64,000 nt of DNA from positions 124,001-188,000 of the forward strand of contig JBFWMG010000003.1 of the NCBI GenBank assembly GCA_050251715.1. Direction: 5' to 3'. Positions 43,203 to 52,659 of this stretch are shown in pieces. The notes under the pieces were generated by a model. That model was not told where the DNA came from, made no database searches, and saw only the letters and a program-made list of their open reading frames with translations. Position numbers and translations under genes: made by a program. Every line of letters starts with the position of its first letter. Position 1 is the first letter of the stretch. The stretch is from JBFWMG01 sp050251715. GTDB taxonomy: Bacteria; Desulfobacterota; Desulfovibrionia; Desulfovibrionales; Desulfovibrionaceae.

Positions 43203-43448
43203 ATGAAAATCATATCCATGCGGGACATGCGTGTCGGCCAAAAGGCGGTCATTGCCCAGGTCAAGGCCCAGGGCGAGCTGGGACGGCGCATCCGCGACAT
43301 GGGCCTGGTGCCCGAGGCCGAAGTGGAGGTCGTGGGCCGCGCGCCGCTCAAGGATCCCGTGGCCCTGCGGCTCAAGGGGTTCACCCTGTCGTTGCGCAAC
43401 AACGAGGCCGACCACATCACCGTGCGCATCATCGAGGGCCAGGCATGA
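43203..43448 (+). CDS. feoA: FeoA-family protein (second copy)
   Basis: This 81-residue protein starts MKIISMRDMRVGQKAVIAQV and contains the FeoA core LGRRIRDMGLVPEAEVEVVGRAPLKDPVALRLKGFTLSLR. It overlaps feoB by 4 bp, so this copy is the likely obligate FeoB partner. It has no cysteines, unlike the first copy. The upstream frame is open but lacks a start with a better ribosome site. Confidence 0.93.
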   Translation: MKIISMRDMRVGQKAVIAQVKAQGELGRRIRDMGLVPEAEVEVVGRAPLKDPVALRLKGFTLSLRNNEADHITVRIIEGQA

Positions 43449-45661
43449 CGGACGATTTGACACTGGCCCTGGCGGGCAACCCCAATTCCGGCAAGACCAC
43501 GCTGTTCAACAAGATCACCGGCGCGCGGCAGCATGTGGGCAATTATCCCGGCATCACCGTGGAGAAGAAGGAGGGCGTGGCCACCTGCAATGGCCGCATC
43601 CTCCACATCATCGACCTGCCCGGCACCTATTCGCTCACCGCCTACACCCAGGAAGAGATCGTGGCGCGCAACGTGCTGGCCATGGAGCGGCCCGACGCGG
43701 CCATTGCCGTGCTCAATGCCGGTGCGCTGGAGCGCAACCTCTACCTGGCCGTGCAACTCATGGAAATGGGCGTGCCCACGGTGCTGGCGCTCAACATGAT
43801 GGACGAGGCGGAAAAGGAGGGATTGCGCATCGACGCGGGCAGGCTGGAAGCGCTGCTCGGGCTGCCCGCCGTGCCCACGGTGGCCCGTTCCGGGCGCGGG
43901 GTGGACACCCTGCTGTGCAAGGCCTCCGCCTTTGCCCAGGCCAGACGGGACGAAATATGGGTGCCACTGGTCCTTTCCTACGGTCCGGACCTCGATCCCG
44001 TGCTGGGAAAAATGGCCGCGATGATCCAGGCCGCGCATTTTTTGACCGACCGTTATCCCGCCCGCTGGACCGCGCTCAAGTACCTGGAAAACGACCACGA
44101 GATCATGGAGCTGGGCCGCCTGGCCTGCCGGGAGTCGCGTGACGCGGCGTTGCCACCGGTCTTTTCAGAGGAGCTGGAAGCCCAGGTCAAGGAGGTGGCG
44201 GATCACCTGCAAGCCACGCTCGACACCTATCCCGAGGCGGTCATCGCGGACTACCGCTACGGTTTCATCACCTCGCTGCTGCGCCAGGGCGTGCTCACGC
44301 GCGAGCCGCTGCACGACCGCATCGCCCTGTCCGACAAGCTGGACAAGGTGCTCACGCACCAGTTCTGCGGCCCCATCATCATGTTCGCCGTGCTCTTTCT
44401 CGTGTACCAGATCACGTTCGTCATCGGCGACTATCCGCTGGGCTGGGTCGGGGCGTTCTTCGGCTGGCTGAGCGACACCATGGCCGCCATCCTGCCCGAC
44501 GGCATGCTGCGTTCCCTGGTGGTTTCCGGCATGATCGACGGCGTGGGCGGCGTGTTGTCCTTTGTGCCGCTCATCCTGCTCATCTTCATGCAGATCGCCT
44601 TTCTGGAAGATTCTGGCTACATGGCGCGCATCGCCTACATGCTGGACCGCGTGTTCCGCATTTTCGGCCTGCACGGCTGCTCGGTCATGCCGCTCATCGT
44701 GTCCGGCGGCATTGGCGGCGGCTGCGCCGTGCCCGGCGTGCTGGCCTCGCGCACGCTGCGGTCGCGCCGCGAAAAGCTGGCCACGCTGCTCACCGCGCCG
44801 TTCATGACCTGCGGCGCCAAGCTGCCGGTGTTCATCCTGCTCGTGGGCGTGTTTTTCCCGGGCCACGAGGCCGTGGCGCTTTTTCTCATCACCATGGTGG
44901 CCTGGGCCATGGCCCTGCTGGTGGCCAAGCTGCTGCGCTCCACCATCATCAAGGGGCCGTCCACGCCCTTTGTCATGGAACTGCCTCCCTACCGCCTGCC
45001 CACCCTGCGCGGCCTGTGCATCCACACCTGGGAGCGCACCTGGCAGTACATCAAGAAGGCGGGCACGGTCATCCTGGCCATCTCCATCCTGCTGTGGGTG
45101 CTCATGACCTTCCCGCAGCTGCCCGCCGGGCGCGTGTCCCATTTCGCGGATCTGCGCGCGCCGCTGGAAACCAGCCTGGAGGCCGCCACGGCGGCCAACG
45201 ACCAGGTGGCCATGGACGCCGCGCGGGCGCGGCTTGAAGCGCTGGACAACGCCGAGGGCGAGGAGGCGCTGGTCCATTCGGTGGCCGGGCGCATAGGCAC
45301 GTCGCTGGAGCCCGTCTCCCGCTGGGCCGGTTTCGACTGGCGCACGAACATCGCGCTGGTGGGCGGTTTCGCGGCCAAGGAGGTCATCATCTCCACCCTG
45401 GGCACGGCCTATTCCCTGGGCGAGGTGGATCCCGAGGAGACGGTGAGCCTGGCGGACCATTTGCGGGGCGACCCCACCTGGAACCCGGTGCGGGCCAGCG
45501 CGCTCATCCTCTTCATCCTGCTCTACGCCCCGTGTTTCGTCACCGTGGCGGTCATCCGGCAGGAGGCGGGGTCGTGGGGCTGGGCCATCTTCAGCACGGT
45601 CTTCAACACCACGCTGGCCTTTGCCCTTGCGGTGGCCGTGTTCCAGATCGGCAGCGTGTAG
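43445..45661 (+). CDS. feoB: Ferrous iron transporter FeoB
   Basis: This protein has 738 residues. The N-terminal G domain has GNPNSGKTTLFN (G1), HVGNYPGITVEKKEG (G2), IDLPGTYSL (G3) and ALNMMDE (G4). A membrane domain with about eight to ten helices follows from near 305, with the Gate motifs around SGMIDGVGGVLSFVPLI and GGGCAVPGV. It imports Fe2+ across the inner membrane. An extended hydrophilic insert at about 585-620 (LETSLEAATAANDQVAMDAARARLEALD) is within the normal range. Confidence 0.96.
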   Translation: MTDDLTLALAGNPNSGKTTLFNKITGARQHVGNYPGITVEKKEGVATCNGRILHIIDLPGTYSLTAYTQEEIVARNVLAMERPDAAIAVLNAGALERNLYLAVQLMEMGVPTVLALNMMDEAEKEGLRIDAGRLEALLGLPAVPTVARSGRGVDTLLCKASAFAQARRDEIWVPLVLSYGPDLDPVLGKMAAMIQAAHFLTDRYPARWTALKYLENDHEIMELGRLACRESRDAALPPVFSEELEAQVKEVADHLQATLDTYPEAVIADYRYGFITSLLRQGVLTREPLHDRIALSDKLDKVLTHQFCGPIIMFAVLFLVYQITFVIGDYPLGWVGAFFGWLSDTMAAILPDGMLRSLVVSGMIDGVGGVLSFVPLILLIFMQIAFLEDSGYMARIAYMLDRVFRIFGLHGCSVMPLIVSGGIGGGCAVPGVLASRTLRSRREKLATLLTAPFMTCGAKLPVFILLVGVFFPGHEAVALFLITMVAWAMALLVAKLLRSTIIKGPSTPFVMELPPYRLPTLRGLCIHTWERTWQYIKKAGTVILAISILLWVLMTFPQLPAGRVSHFADLRAPLETSLEAATAANDQVAMDAARARLEALDNAEGEEALVHSVAGRIGTSLEPVSRWAGFDWRTNIALVGGFAAKEVIISTLGTAYSLGEVDPEETVSLADHLRGDPTWNPVRASALILFILLYAPCFVTVAVIRQEAGSWGWAIFSTVFNTTLAFALAVAVFQIGSV

Positions 45662-45765
45662 ACGGCAAGCGGCCGGGGCCGGAAAGGGAACCCGGCCATG
45701 AAACGGCAAGGACGGGGATTCCGTGCGATGCGCGGAGTCCCTTTTTTTGCGTCTGCCGCAAGCCG

Positions 45766-46236
45766 TCAGGTGCGCAGCGTGGCGATGAGGCGTTTGGGGT
45801 GGCGGAAGAGTTCGAGGGCCATGAGGATGTCCGGGGCCACGATGTCGGACGCGGCCACGGCGCCGGCCGCCGCGCATTCGGACTGGATGACGGCGATGCC
45901 GAGCGCCGCGTCGGCCAGGGCCAGGCGGTCGTTGCGGCCATTGCCCACAAAGGCGGTGCGGGCCGCGCCCAGTTCGTGGATGATGCGCTGCTTGGAGACA
46001 TCCTCCGGGCCGGGGCCAAGCAGGGTCACGGCGCAGGGCAGCCCGGCCAGCATGGCGCGGGCCGTGCCGTGGGTGTCGGCGGTGGCCACGTGGATGGTGA
46101 AGGATTCGGCCAGCGCGGCCATGCGGTTGGCCACGCCGGGAATGAGCACGCCGTCGATGGCGATGGTGCCGTTGCAGTCGAGCACCAGATGCTCCAGATC
46201 GAGGCGGCCGAAGCCGGGGATGTCGAAGACGGGCAT
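45766..46236 (-). CDS. HAD-superfamily protein with DxN motif I (soluble P-type ATPase-like)
   Basis: This protein is 156 residues from MPVFDIPGFGRLDLEHLVLD. HAD motif I reads LDCNGTIAIDG, keeping the nucleophilic Asp but with Asn at the acid/base position. Motif IV is present as FVGNGRNDRLALADAALGIAV. Such small proteins resemble the P-domain of P-type ATPases. The Asn change predicts weak or different hydrolase activity. It lies 11 bp downstream of the phenylacetate-CoA ligase gene. Confidence 0.75.
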   Translation of the reverse strand: MPVFDIPGFGRLDLEHLVLDCNGTIAIDGVLIPGVANRMAALAESFTIHVATADTHGTARAMLAGLPCAVTLLGPGPEDVSKQRIIHELGAARTAFVGNGRNDRLALADAALGIAVIQSECAAAGAVAASDIVAPDILMALELFRHPKRLIATLRT

Positions 46237-46247
46237 GGGGGCGCGCC

Positions 46248-47546
46248 TCAATAGGTCCGCTTGTCCAGCACGCGCTGGGTCTTGCCGTCGCTGCGGGCCA
46301 GGCTTTGTTTTTGCACCAGCACCACGTCGAACCCCACGGAGAGTTCGGAGGCGAGGCGTTTTTTTATGGTCTCGATGAGCTGCTGCGTGGTGCGGATCTC
46401 GTCCAGCAGCAGGGCGTCGGGCACTTCCACGTGCACGGTGGCCTTGTCCAGATGGTCCTCGCGTTCCAGCACGATCTGGTAGTGCGGTTCCGCGCCCTCG
46501 ATGTCCAGGAGCACGTTTTCCACCTGGGAGGGGAACACGTTGATGCCCTTGATGATGAACATGTCGTCCGTGCGGCCCAGGATGCGTTCGATGCGGTGGT
46601 GGGTGCGGCCGCAGGCGCAGGGCGCGGCGATGCGCCGGGTCAGGTCGCCGGTGCGGAAGCGGATGACCGGGAAGCCTTCCTTGGTCAGGGTGGTGAGCAC
46701 CAGTTCGCCCACCTCGCCGTCGGCCACGGGATCGGTGGTCACCGGGTCGATGATCTCCATGAGGAAGTGGTCCTCGTTGACGTGCAGGCCCGCGCGCTGG
46801 GTGCATTCGCCCGCCACGCCCGGCCCCATGACCTCGCTGATGCCGTAGTTGTCCGTGGCCACGATCTTAAGGCGGTCCTGGATCTCGCGGCGCATGGCCT
46901 CGGACCACGGCTCCGCGCCGAACAGGCCGAACTTGAGGGAGAGCGAGTTCACGGAAATGCCCATTTCGTCGATGGCGTCGGCCAGATGCAGGGCGTAGCT
47001 GGGGGTGCAGGCAATGGCCGTGGTGCGGTAGTCCTGCATGATCTGGATCTGGCGCTTGACGTGGCCGCTGGAGCTGGGAATGACCGACGCGCCGATGCGC
47101 TCCGCGCCGTAGTGCATGCCGAACCCGCCCGTGAACAGCGAATAGTTGAAGATGATCTGGAGCACGTCGTCCTGGGTGAGGCCGCCCGCGCACAGAATGC
47201 GGGCCACCATGTCGGCCCAGCGGCGCACGTCGTTGTGCGTGTAGCCCACCACCGTGGCCTTGCCCGTGGTGCCGGACGAGGAGTGCAGGCGCACGATTTC
47301 GCGCAGGGGCACGGCGAACAGGCCGTAGGGGTAGTTGTCGCGGATGTCGAGCTTGGTGGTGAAGGGCAGCCGCCGCACGTCGTCCAGGGAGCGGAAGTCG
47401 TCGGGGTCGATGTCCAGGGCGTCGAATTTGTCGCGGTAGAAGGGAACGTTGCGCGCCACGCGGTTGAGGGTGGACTGCAACCGCTCCAACTGGAGCTGCG
47501 TCAGCTCGTCCCGCTCCATGCACTCGTATTTCTGCTGCCAGAACAT
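46248..47546 (-). CDS. paaK: Phenylacetate-CoA ligase (PaaK family)
   Basis: This protein is 432 residues from MFWQQKYECMERDEL, preceded by GGAGGACGCC. The AMP-binding motif SSSGTTGKATVVGYT is near residue 92. FGAEPWSEAMRREIQ and RTDDMFIIKGINVFPSQVE are typical PaaK features, and TDNYGISEVMGPGVAGEC is the substrate region. It activates aryl-acetic acids to CoA thioesters, likely from amino-acid-derived indole- or phenyl-acetate. It directly follows the liv cassette, suggesting aromatic or branched-chain amino-acid catabolism. Confidence 0.92.
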   Translation of the reverse strand: MFWQQKYECMERDELTQLQLERLQSTLNRVARNVPFYRDKFDALDIDPDDFRSLDDVRRLPFTTKLDIRDNYPYGLFAVPLREIVRLHSSSGTTGKATVVGYTHNDVRRWADMVARILCAGGLTQDDVLQIIFNYSLFTGGFGMHYGAERIGASVIPSSSGHVKRQIQIMQDYRTTAIACTPSYALHLADAIDEMGISVNSLSLKFGLFGAEPWSEAMRREIQDRLKIVATDNYGISEVMGPGVAGECTQRAGLHVNEDHFLMEIIDPVTTDPVADGEVGELVLTTLTKEGFPVIRFRTGDLTRRIAAPCACGRTHHRIERILGRTDDMFIIKGINVFPSQVENVLLDIEGAEPHYQIVLEREDHLDKATVHVEVPDALLLDEIRTTQQLIETIKKRLASELSVGFDVVLVQKQSLARSDGKTQRVLDKRTY

Positions 47547-47616
47547 GGCGTCCTCCTGGTTCGCGGCGCCGCCGCGTTGTCCCGTTATCCCTTTCGCCGC
47601 AATCCGCCGCCCGCGT

Positions 47617-48354
47617 TCACGCGTCCAGGTCGCGGCCCAGATAGGCGCGCTGCACGTCGCGGTTGGCCAGCAATTCCTCGGCCGGGCCTTGCAGCACGAT
47701 GCGCCCGGTCTCCAGCACATAGCCCCGGTCCGCTATCTTGAGCGCGCTCTTGGCGTTTTGCTCCACCAGCAGCACGGTCAGGCCGAAGCGGTCGCGCAGC
47801 CCCACGATATGGCGGAAGATCTCCTGGGTGATGGTGGGGGCGAGGCCCATGCTCGGCTCGTCCAGCAGCAGCAGCTTGGGGCGCGCCATAAGGGCGCGGG
47901 CAATGGCCAGCATCTGCTGCTCGCCGCCGGACAGGGTGCCCGCCATTTGTCTGCGCCGCTGCCGCAGCACCGGAAACATGGCGTACATGGCCTCCTTGTC
48001 CGCCGCCACCTCGGCCTTGAGGGCGCGGCCCCGGCGGCTGAACGCGCCCAGGGCGAGGTTGTCCTCCACGCTCATGGGACCCCAGACCAGGCGTCCCTCC
48101 GGCACATGGGACAGGCCCATGCCCACGATGCGGTCCGGCGCGGCGCGGGTGATGTCCGCGCCGTTGTACATGATGGTCGCCCCCTGGCCCGGCGCGGGGC
48201 GCACCAGGCCGGAAATGGTGGTCAACAGCGTGGTCTTGCCCGCGCCGTTGCCGCCGATGAGCGCCACGATCTCGCCCTTGTCCACGTGCAGCGAGGCGCG
48301 CTTGATGGCGTGGATCTTGCCGTAGAACACGTCGATGTTGGTGATGCGGATCAC
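47617..48354 (-). CDS. livF: Branched-chain amino-acid ABC transporter ATPase LivF
   Basis: This 245-residue protein has a GTG start overlapping the livG stop. It carries Walker A GGNGAGKTTLL, signature TLSGGEQQMLAIARAL and Walker B LLLLDEPSMGLAP, with the LivF-specific SHVPEGRLVW. It energises uptake together with LivG. Confidence 0.95.
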   Translation of the reverse strand: MIRITNIDVFYGKIHAIKRASLHVDKGEIVALIGGNGAGKTTLLTTISGLVRPAPGQGATIMYNGADITRAAPDRIVGMGLSHVPEGRLVWGPMSVEDNLALGAFSRRGRALKAEVAADKEAMYAMFPVLRQRRRQMAGTLSGGEQQMLAIARALMARPKLLLLDEPSMGLAPTITQEIFRHIVGLRDRFGLTVLLVEQNAKSALKIADRGYVLETGRIVLQGPAEELLANRDVQRAYLGRDLDA

Positions 48355-49202
48355 GCGGGCGCCTCCGCGTCTTCGGTCATGGCCGCCGAGGCGGGGGCGT
48401 CGTCGTCCTCGCCCAGGTAGGCCGCGACCACCTCGGGGTTTTTCTGGATTTCCAGCGGCGTGCCCGTGGCCAGCACCGTGCCGAAGTGGAGCACGGTGAT
48501 GCGGTCGCTGATGTCCATGATGAGATCCATGTCGTGTTCGACCAGGGCGATGGTGATGCCCAGTTCATCGCGCACGCGGCGGATGATGCGGCCCAGCACG
48601 CGGGTTTCCTTCATGTTCAGCCCGGCGGCAGGCTCGTCCAGCAGCAGCAGGCTGGGTTCGGCGGCCACGGCCCGGGCCAGTTCGAGCAGGCGTTGCTTGC
48701 CAAAGGGCAGGTCGCCCGCCGGCGTGTGGGCCAGGTCGTCCAGCCCCACAAAGGCGAGATGGCGCATGGCCGAGTCCACGCAGGCGCGTTCCGCCGCGAA
48801 ATAGCCGGGCGTCTTGAACAGCGCGGCGAACAGGGAGTAGCGCACGCGGCGGTGGCAGCCGGTCATGACGTTTTCCAGCACGGTCATGTTGGTGAAGATT
48901 TCCAGGTTCTGGAAGGTGCGCACCACGCCCGCCCGCGCGCGGCGGTAGGGCGGCTTGCCCGAGATCTCGCCGCCGTCCAGGCGGATGGAGCCCGCGTTCG
49001 TCCGCACCAGCCCGGTGATGGCGTTGAGCAGGGTGGTCTTGCCCGCGCCGTTGGGGCCGATGATGGCCGTGATGGAGCCGGGCGCGACCTGGAAGGTCAC
49101 CCCGTCCAGCGCGGTGACCCCGCCAAAGCGCACGGTCACGCCCTCGCAATCGAGCAGCATGGGGCCGGTCATGGCCGAGGCGGTCATGGTCGAGCCGGTC
49201 AT
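48351..49202 (-). CDS. livG: Branched-chain amino-acid ABC transporter ATPase LivG
   Basis: This protein is 283 residues from the ATG that overlaps the livM TGA. It carries Walker A GPNGAGKTTLLNAI, the LivG-type VVRTFQNLEIFTNMTVLENVM, a signature-position DLPFGKQRLLELARAV (PFGKQR instead of SGGQ) and Walker B LLLLDEPAAGLN. Its N-terminus has short MTGSTMTASAMTGP repeats, so several ATG starts are possible. The acidic C-terminal tail is short and harmless. Confidence 0.95.
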   Translation of the reverse strand: MTGSTMTASAMTGPMLLDCEGVTVRFGGVTALDGVTFQVAPGSITAIIGPNGAGKTTLLNAITGLVRTNAGSIRLDGGEISGKPPYRRARAGVVRTFQNLEIFTNMTVLENVMTGCHRRVRYSLFAALFKTPGYFAAERACVDSAMRHLAFVGLDDLAHTPAGDLPFGKQRLLELARAVAAEPSLLLLDEPAAGLNMKETRVLGRIIRRVRDELGITIALVEHDMDLIMDISDRITVLHFGTVLATGTPLEIQKNPEVVAAYLGEDDDAPASAAMTEDAEAPA

Positions 49203-50206
49203 GGGCGGCCACCCTTGCCGTCGGCCCCCGATGCGGCGGGGGCGGGCGTCGACGCGCGGCGGGGGCGGCGCACGAGCCGCCAGAAGCGCTGCAAGCCGCC
49301 CGCGATGCCGTCGGGCAGGAACATCATGCCCACCACCAGAATGCCGCCAAAGACCAGGATGTCGATCTCCTCGAACACGTAGAGCACCTGGGGCAGAATG
49401 GTGAGGAAGAACGCGCCCGCCACCGCGCCCCACATGTTGGCCATGCCGCCCAGCACCACCATGGTGATGAGTTCCACCGAGAACATGAAGCCGAACGAGG
49501 AGGGCGCGACAAAGGTGAGGTAGTGGGCATAGAGAAAGCCCGCCACCGAGGCGTATACGGCGGAGAGCACGAACACGAAGAGCTTGTACTTGGCGATGTT
49601 CACGCCCGACAGCTGGGCCGCCTTTTCGCTGGTGTGCAGGGCGCGCAAGGCCCGGCCCAGGCGGGATTGGATGATGTTCATGGACAGGAGCACGGTGCCC
49701 GCCAGGGTGGCGGCGGTGAGGTAGTAGTAGCTCAGGTCCGAGGTGAACTCGTAGCCCAGGAGTGCCAGGCGCGGGATGGCCACGAAGCCGGACGGGCCGC
49801 CTGTCAGTTCCACGGTCTCGTTGAGAAAGATGTACACGATGATGCCGAAGCCCATGGTGGCCATGCCGAGATAATTGCCTTCCAGCTTGAGGGCCGGGAT
49901 GCCAATGGCCAGCGCCGCCACGGCGGTGACCACGATGGCGGCCACGAGGCCCAGCTCCATGGGCAGGCCGTAGGTGGCCGTGGCCACGGCGCTGGCATAG
50001 GCGGCCAGGCCGTAGAACGCGGCGTGGCCCAGGGATATCTGGCCCGCATAGCCAAGGAGCATGTTGAGGCCCACCACGATGATGCCGTTGATGCAGCACA
50101 TGATGAGCACCGACAAATAGTAGTCGTTGGTCAACATCCATGGCGTGGCCGCCAGCAGCAGGAAGAACGCCCCGACCTGGGCGAGGGTGCGCGGAAATCC
50201 GGTCAT
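49199..50206 (-). CDS. livM: Branched-chain amino-acid ABC transporter permease LivM
   Basis: This protein is 335 residues from MTGFPRTLAQVGAFF, with about nine transmembrane helices. It has the family motifs NMLLGYAGQISLGHAAFYGLAAY and GGPSGFVAIPRL. It overlaps livG by 4 bp and starts 2 bp after livH. Confidence 0.94.
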   Translation of the reverse strand: MTGFPRTLAQVGAFFLLLAATPWMLTNDYYLSVLIMCCINGIIVVGLNMLLGYAGQISLGHAAFYGLAAYASAVATATYGLPMELGLVAAIVVTAVAALAIGIPALKLEGNYLGMATMGFGIIVYIFLNETVELTGGPSGFVAIPRLALLGYEFTSDLSYYYLTAATLAGTVLLSMNIIQSRLGRALRALHTSEKAAQLSGVNIAKYKLFVFVLSAVYASVAGFLYAHYLTFVAPSSFGFMFSVELITMVVLGGMANMWGAVAGAFFLTILPQVLYVFEEIDILVFGGILVVGMMFLPDGIAGGLQRFWRLVRRPRRASTPAPAASGADGKGGRP

Positions 50207-50208
50207 GC

Positions 50209-51090
50209 CTACACCCGCTTGGCGCTTTTGGCCCCGAACAGGCCCGACGGTTTGACGAACAGCAGCGCCAGCAGCACGATGAAGGCGAAGGCGTCCTTGT
50301 AGGCCGAGGACACGAAGCCCGCGCCGAACGATTCGAGCACGCCGATGATGACCCCGCCCGCGGCCGCGCCAAAGGGGTTGCCCAGGCCGCCCAGGATGCA
50401 GGCGGCAAAGCCCTTGAGGCCGAGCATGACGCCGTTGTCGTAGCTGGTCATGGTGATAGGGGCGAGGATGACGCCGCCCACGCTGCCCACGAAGCCTGAG
50501 ATCATGAAGGAAAAAAGGATCATGCGCTGCACGCTGATGCCTACCAGCGAGGCGGCCTTTTTGTCGTGGGCGCAGGCCAGCATGGCCTTGCCGTACACGG
50601 AGCGGCTGAAAAACGCCTTGAGCGCGGCCAAGAGCGCCAGGCTCACGCCGAATATCCACAGGCTTTGGGGCATGAGCGTGGCGCCCAGCACGTGGAGGGG
50701 CGTTTCACCGGAAAAGGCGGGCAGGGCGTGGGTGTCCTTGCCCCACACCAGCATGGCCACGCCCCGGATGACGATGGACATGCCGATGGTGATGATGATG
50801 AGTTGGATGATGGAGGGGGATTTGACCGGGCGGATGGTGAAGCGCTCGATGGCCGCGCCCGCCAGGGTGGTGCCGATGACGGCGGTCAGCACGGCCAGGG
50901 GCAGGGGGAAATGGAGCACGTTCAGGCAGAACACGCTGGCCATGCCGCCCAGCATCACGAATTCGCCCTGGGCAAAGTTGATGATGCCCGTGGTGTTGAA
51001 GATGATGGTGAACCCGAGCGCGGTAAGGCCATAGGTGCTGCCCACCGTCAGGCCGGAAAAGAGGAATTGGAGGTAGCTTGCCAGGGTCAT
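50209..51090 (-). CDS. livH: Branched-chain amino-acid ABC transporter permease LivH
   Basis: This 293-residue protein has about eight helices and the LivH entry motif LFSGLTVGSTYGLTALGFTIIFNTTGIINFAQGEF. It forms the membrane channel with LivM. It is separated from livK by a hairpin and 238 bp, allowing different expression levels. Confidence 0.95.
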   Translation of the reverse strand: MTLASYLQFLFSGLTVGSTYGLTALGFTIIFNTTGIINFAQGEFVMLGGMASVFCLNVLHFPLPLAVLTAVIGTTLAGAAIERFTIRPVKSPSIIQLIIITIGMSIVIRGVAMLVWGKDTHALPAFSGETPLHVLGATLMPQSLWIFGVSLALLAALKAFFSRSVYGKAMLACAHDKKAASLVGISVQRMILFSFMISGFVGSVGGVILAPITMTSYDNGVMLGLKGFAACILGGLGNPFGAAAGGVIIGVLESFGAGFVSSAYKDAFAFIVLLALLFVKPSGLFGAKSAKRV

Positions 51091-51246
51091 GTCGTGTGCC
51101 GGGGTTGTGCCCGCGCATGGCCGGGGGGGCCGATCACGCGCGTGGGCGGTCGTGCGTCCGGTGTACAGCGTCCGGGTCAGATTGGGTTGAAGGTTTGTCG
51201 CGTTTTTGTCAAGGCGCTATCGGCCGCTGGCCGTGCCGGGGCGCAT

Positions 51247-51275
51247 AAAGGGGGCCGGTGCAGCGCAGCGGCCCC
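51247..51275 (-). terminator. Attenuating hairpin between livK and livH
   Basis: GGGGGCCG and CGGCCCCC-type arms form a stem of about 8 bp (minus strand GGGGGCCGCTG...CCGGCCCCCTTTAT). It is probably a partial terminator that leaves the binding protein more abundant than the permeases. Confidence 0.6.
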
Positions 51276-51328
51276 CTTGCAGGCAATGGCGGGGCCGGGC
51301 GCATGCGCGCGGCCCTGGCGGACGGTCG

Positions 51329-52468
51329 CTACTTGATGATCTTCCAGTCGCCCTTTTCGATGGTGACCATTTCAAAGGCCGAGGTGTCCAGGCCGTTGTG
51401 GTCCGTGGCGGAGAAGGTGAAAATGCCGCTGGTGGCCACAAAGCCGGCGATCTTTTCCAGATTGTCGCGGATGGCGGCGGGCTCGGCGGATTTGCCCATC
51501 TCGATGGCTTTGACCAGCAGCATGAGACCGTCGTAGGCGTAGCCGCCAAAGGTGGAGATGGGCATCTGGTACTTGGTCTCGTAGTCCTTGATGTAGGCGT
51601 CGAGCACGGGCTTTTGCTTGTTGTCGGCGGGCAGGGCGGCGGCCACGGACAGGCGGCCCGCGGGCAGCATGATGCCTTCGGAGGCGGATCCGGCCAGTTC
51701 GATGAACTTCTTGGAGGCCACGCCGTGGCTCATGTACAGCGGGGTGGTGATGCCGAGCTGCACGCGGTTGCGGGCAATGACCGCCGGGCCGGGGTTGGTG
51801 CCCCAGCACACGATGGCGTCGGGGGCAAGGCTCTTGATCTTGGTCAGCTGGGCGGTCATGTCCGTGTCGCTGGGCCCGTACACCTCGTCGGCCACCAGGT
51901 CGAGGCCGATGCCGGGGATGAGCTCCTGGAGCACGGCGCGGCCAGCCTGGCCGTAGCCGTCGGACACGGTGATGACGGCGATCTTCTTGAATCCGTGCGC
52001 CTTGGCGTGCTCAAGCAGCTTGGTGGCGGCGTGGCGGTCGGACTGGGGCGTCTTGAACACCCAGGGGCTCAGGGGATTGACGATTTTTTCGGCGGCGGCG
52101 CAGGAAACAAGCGGCACCTTGGCCTGGGCGAACTTGGGCTTGATGGCGAGCGTGTTGCCGGAAATGCTGGGGCCGACCACGGCGATGACCTGGTCCCTCT
52201 TCAGCAGCCTGTCGGTGTTCAGCACGCATTTGTTGACGTTGCTTTCGTCATCGTACACCACGAGTTCCACCTGCTTGCCCAGCAGGCCGCCCTTGGCGTT
52301 GATCTGTTCCACCAGCATGACGGCGGTGTTCTTTTCGGGTGCGCCCAGGAAGGAGGCGGGGCCGGTGACGGAAAACACCGCGCCGATCTTGATGGTGTCG
52401 GCATGGGCGACACTCATGGCGGCAACGGCCAACACAATGGCAAGACACAGCACTCGCAACATTTTCAT
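51329..52468 (-). CDS. livK: Periplasmic branched-chain amino-acid binding protein LivK
   Basis: This 379-residue protein has a Sec signal peptide (residues 1-22, VAHA cleavage before DTIKIG). The type I periplasmic binding fold is evident: IKIGAVFSVTGPASFLGAPEKN, VVGPSISGNTLAIKPKFAQAKVPLVSCAAAEKIV and FKTPQSDRHAATKLLEHAKAHGFKKIAVI. The ligand is a branched-chain or related amino acid and cannot be fixed by sequence alone. Confidence 0.94.
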   Translation of the reverse strand: MKMLRVLCLAIVLAVAAMSVAHADTIKIGAVFSVTGPASFLGAPEKNTAVMLVEQINAKGGLLGKQVELVVYDDESNVNKCVLNTDRLLKRDQVIAVVGPSISGNTLAIKPKFAQAKVPLVSCAAAEKIVNPLSPWVFKTPQSDRHAATKLLEHAKAHGFKKIAVITVSDGYGQAGRAVLQELIPGIGLDLVADEVYGPSDTDMTAQLTKIKSLAPDAIVCWGTNPGPAVIARNRVQLGITTPLYMSHGVASKKFIELAGSASEGIMLPAGRLSVAAALPADNKQKPVLDAYIKDYETKYQMPISTFGGYAYDGLMLLVKAIEMGKSAEPAAIRDNLEKIAGFVATSGIFTFSATDHNGLDTSAFEMVTIEKGDWKIIK

Positions 52469-52659
52469 AGCGAACTCCTCCTGGGGGATGTGGGCGTGAA
52501 GACGCGGAAAACCGCTCGTCCTTTTTTATTCTGGTAGTGTAGGGCTATGGACGGAAAAGCGCAGGATGTCAAGGCTTGTCCATGTCGATACAAGGGCGCG
52601 CCGCCCGGCGAAACCAGGCGGCGCGGCAAAAGACCGGGGGACGAGGTGGGACGTCCGGA

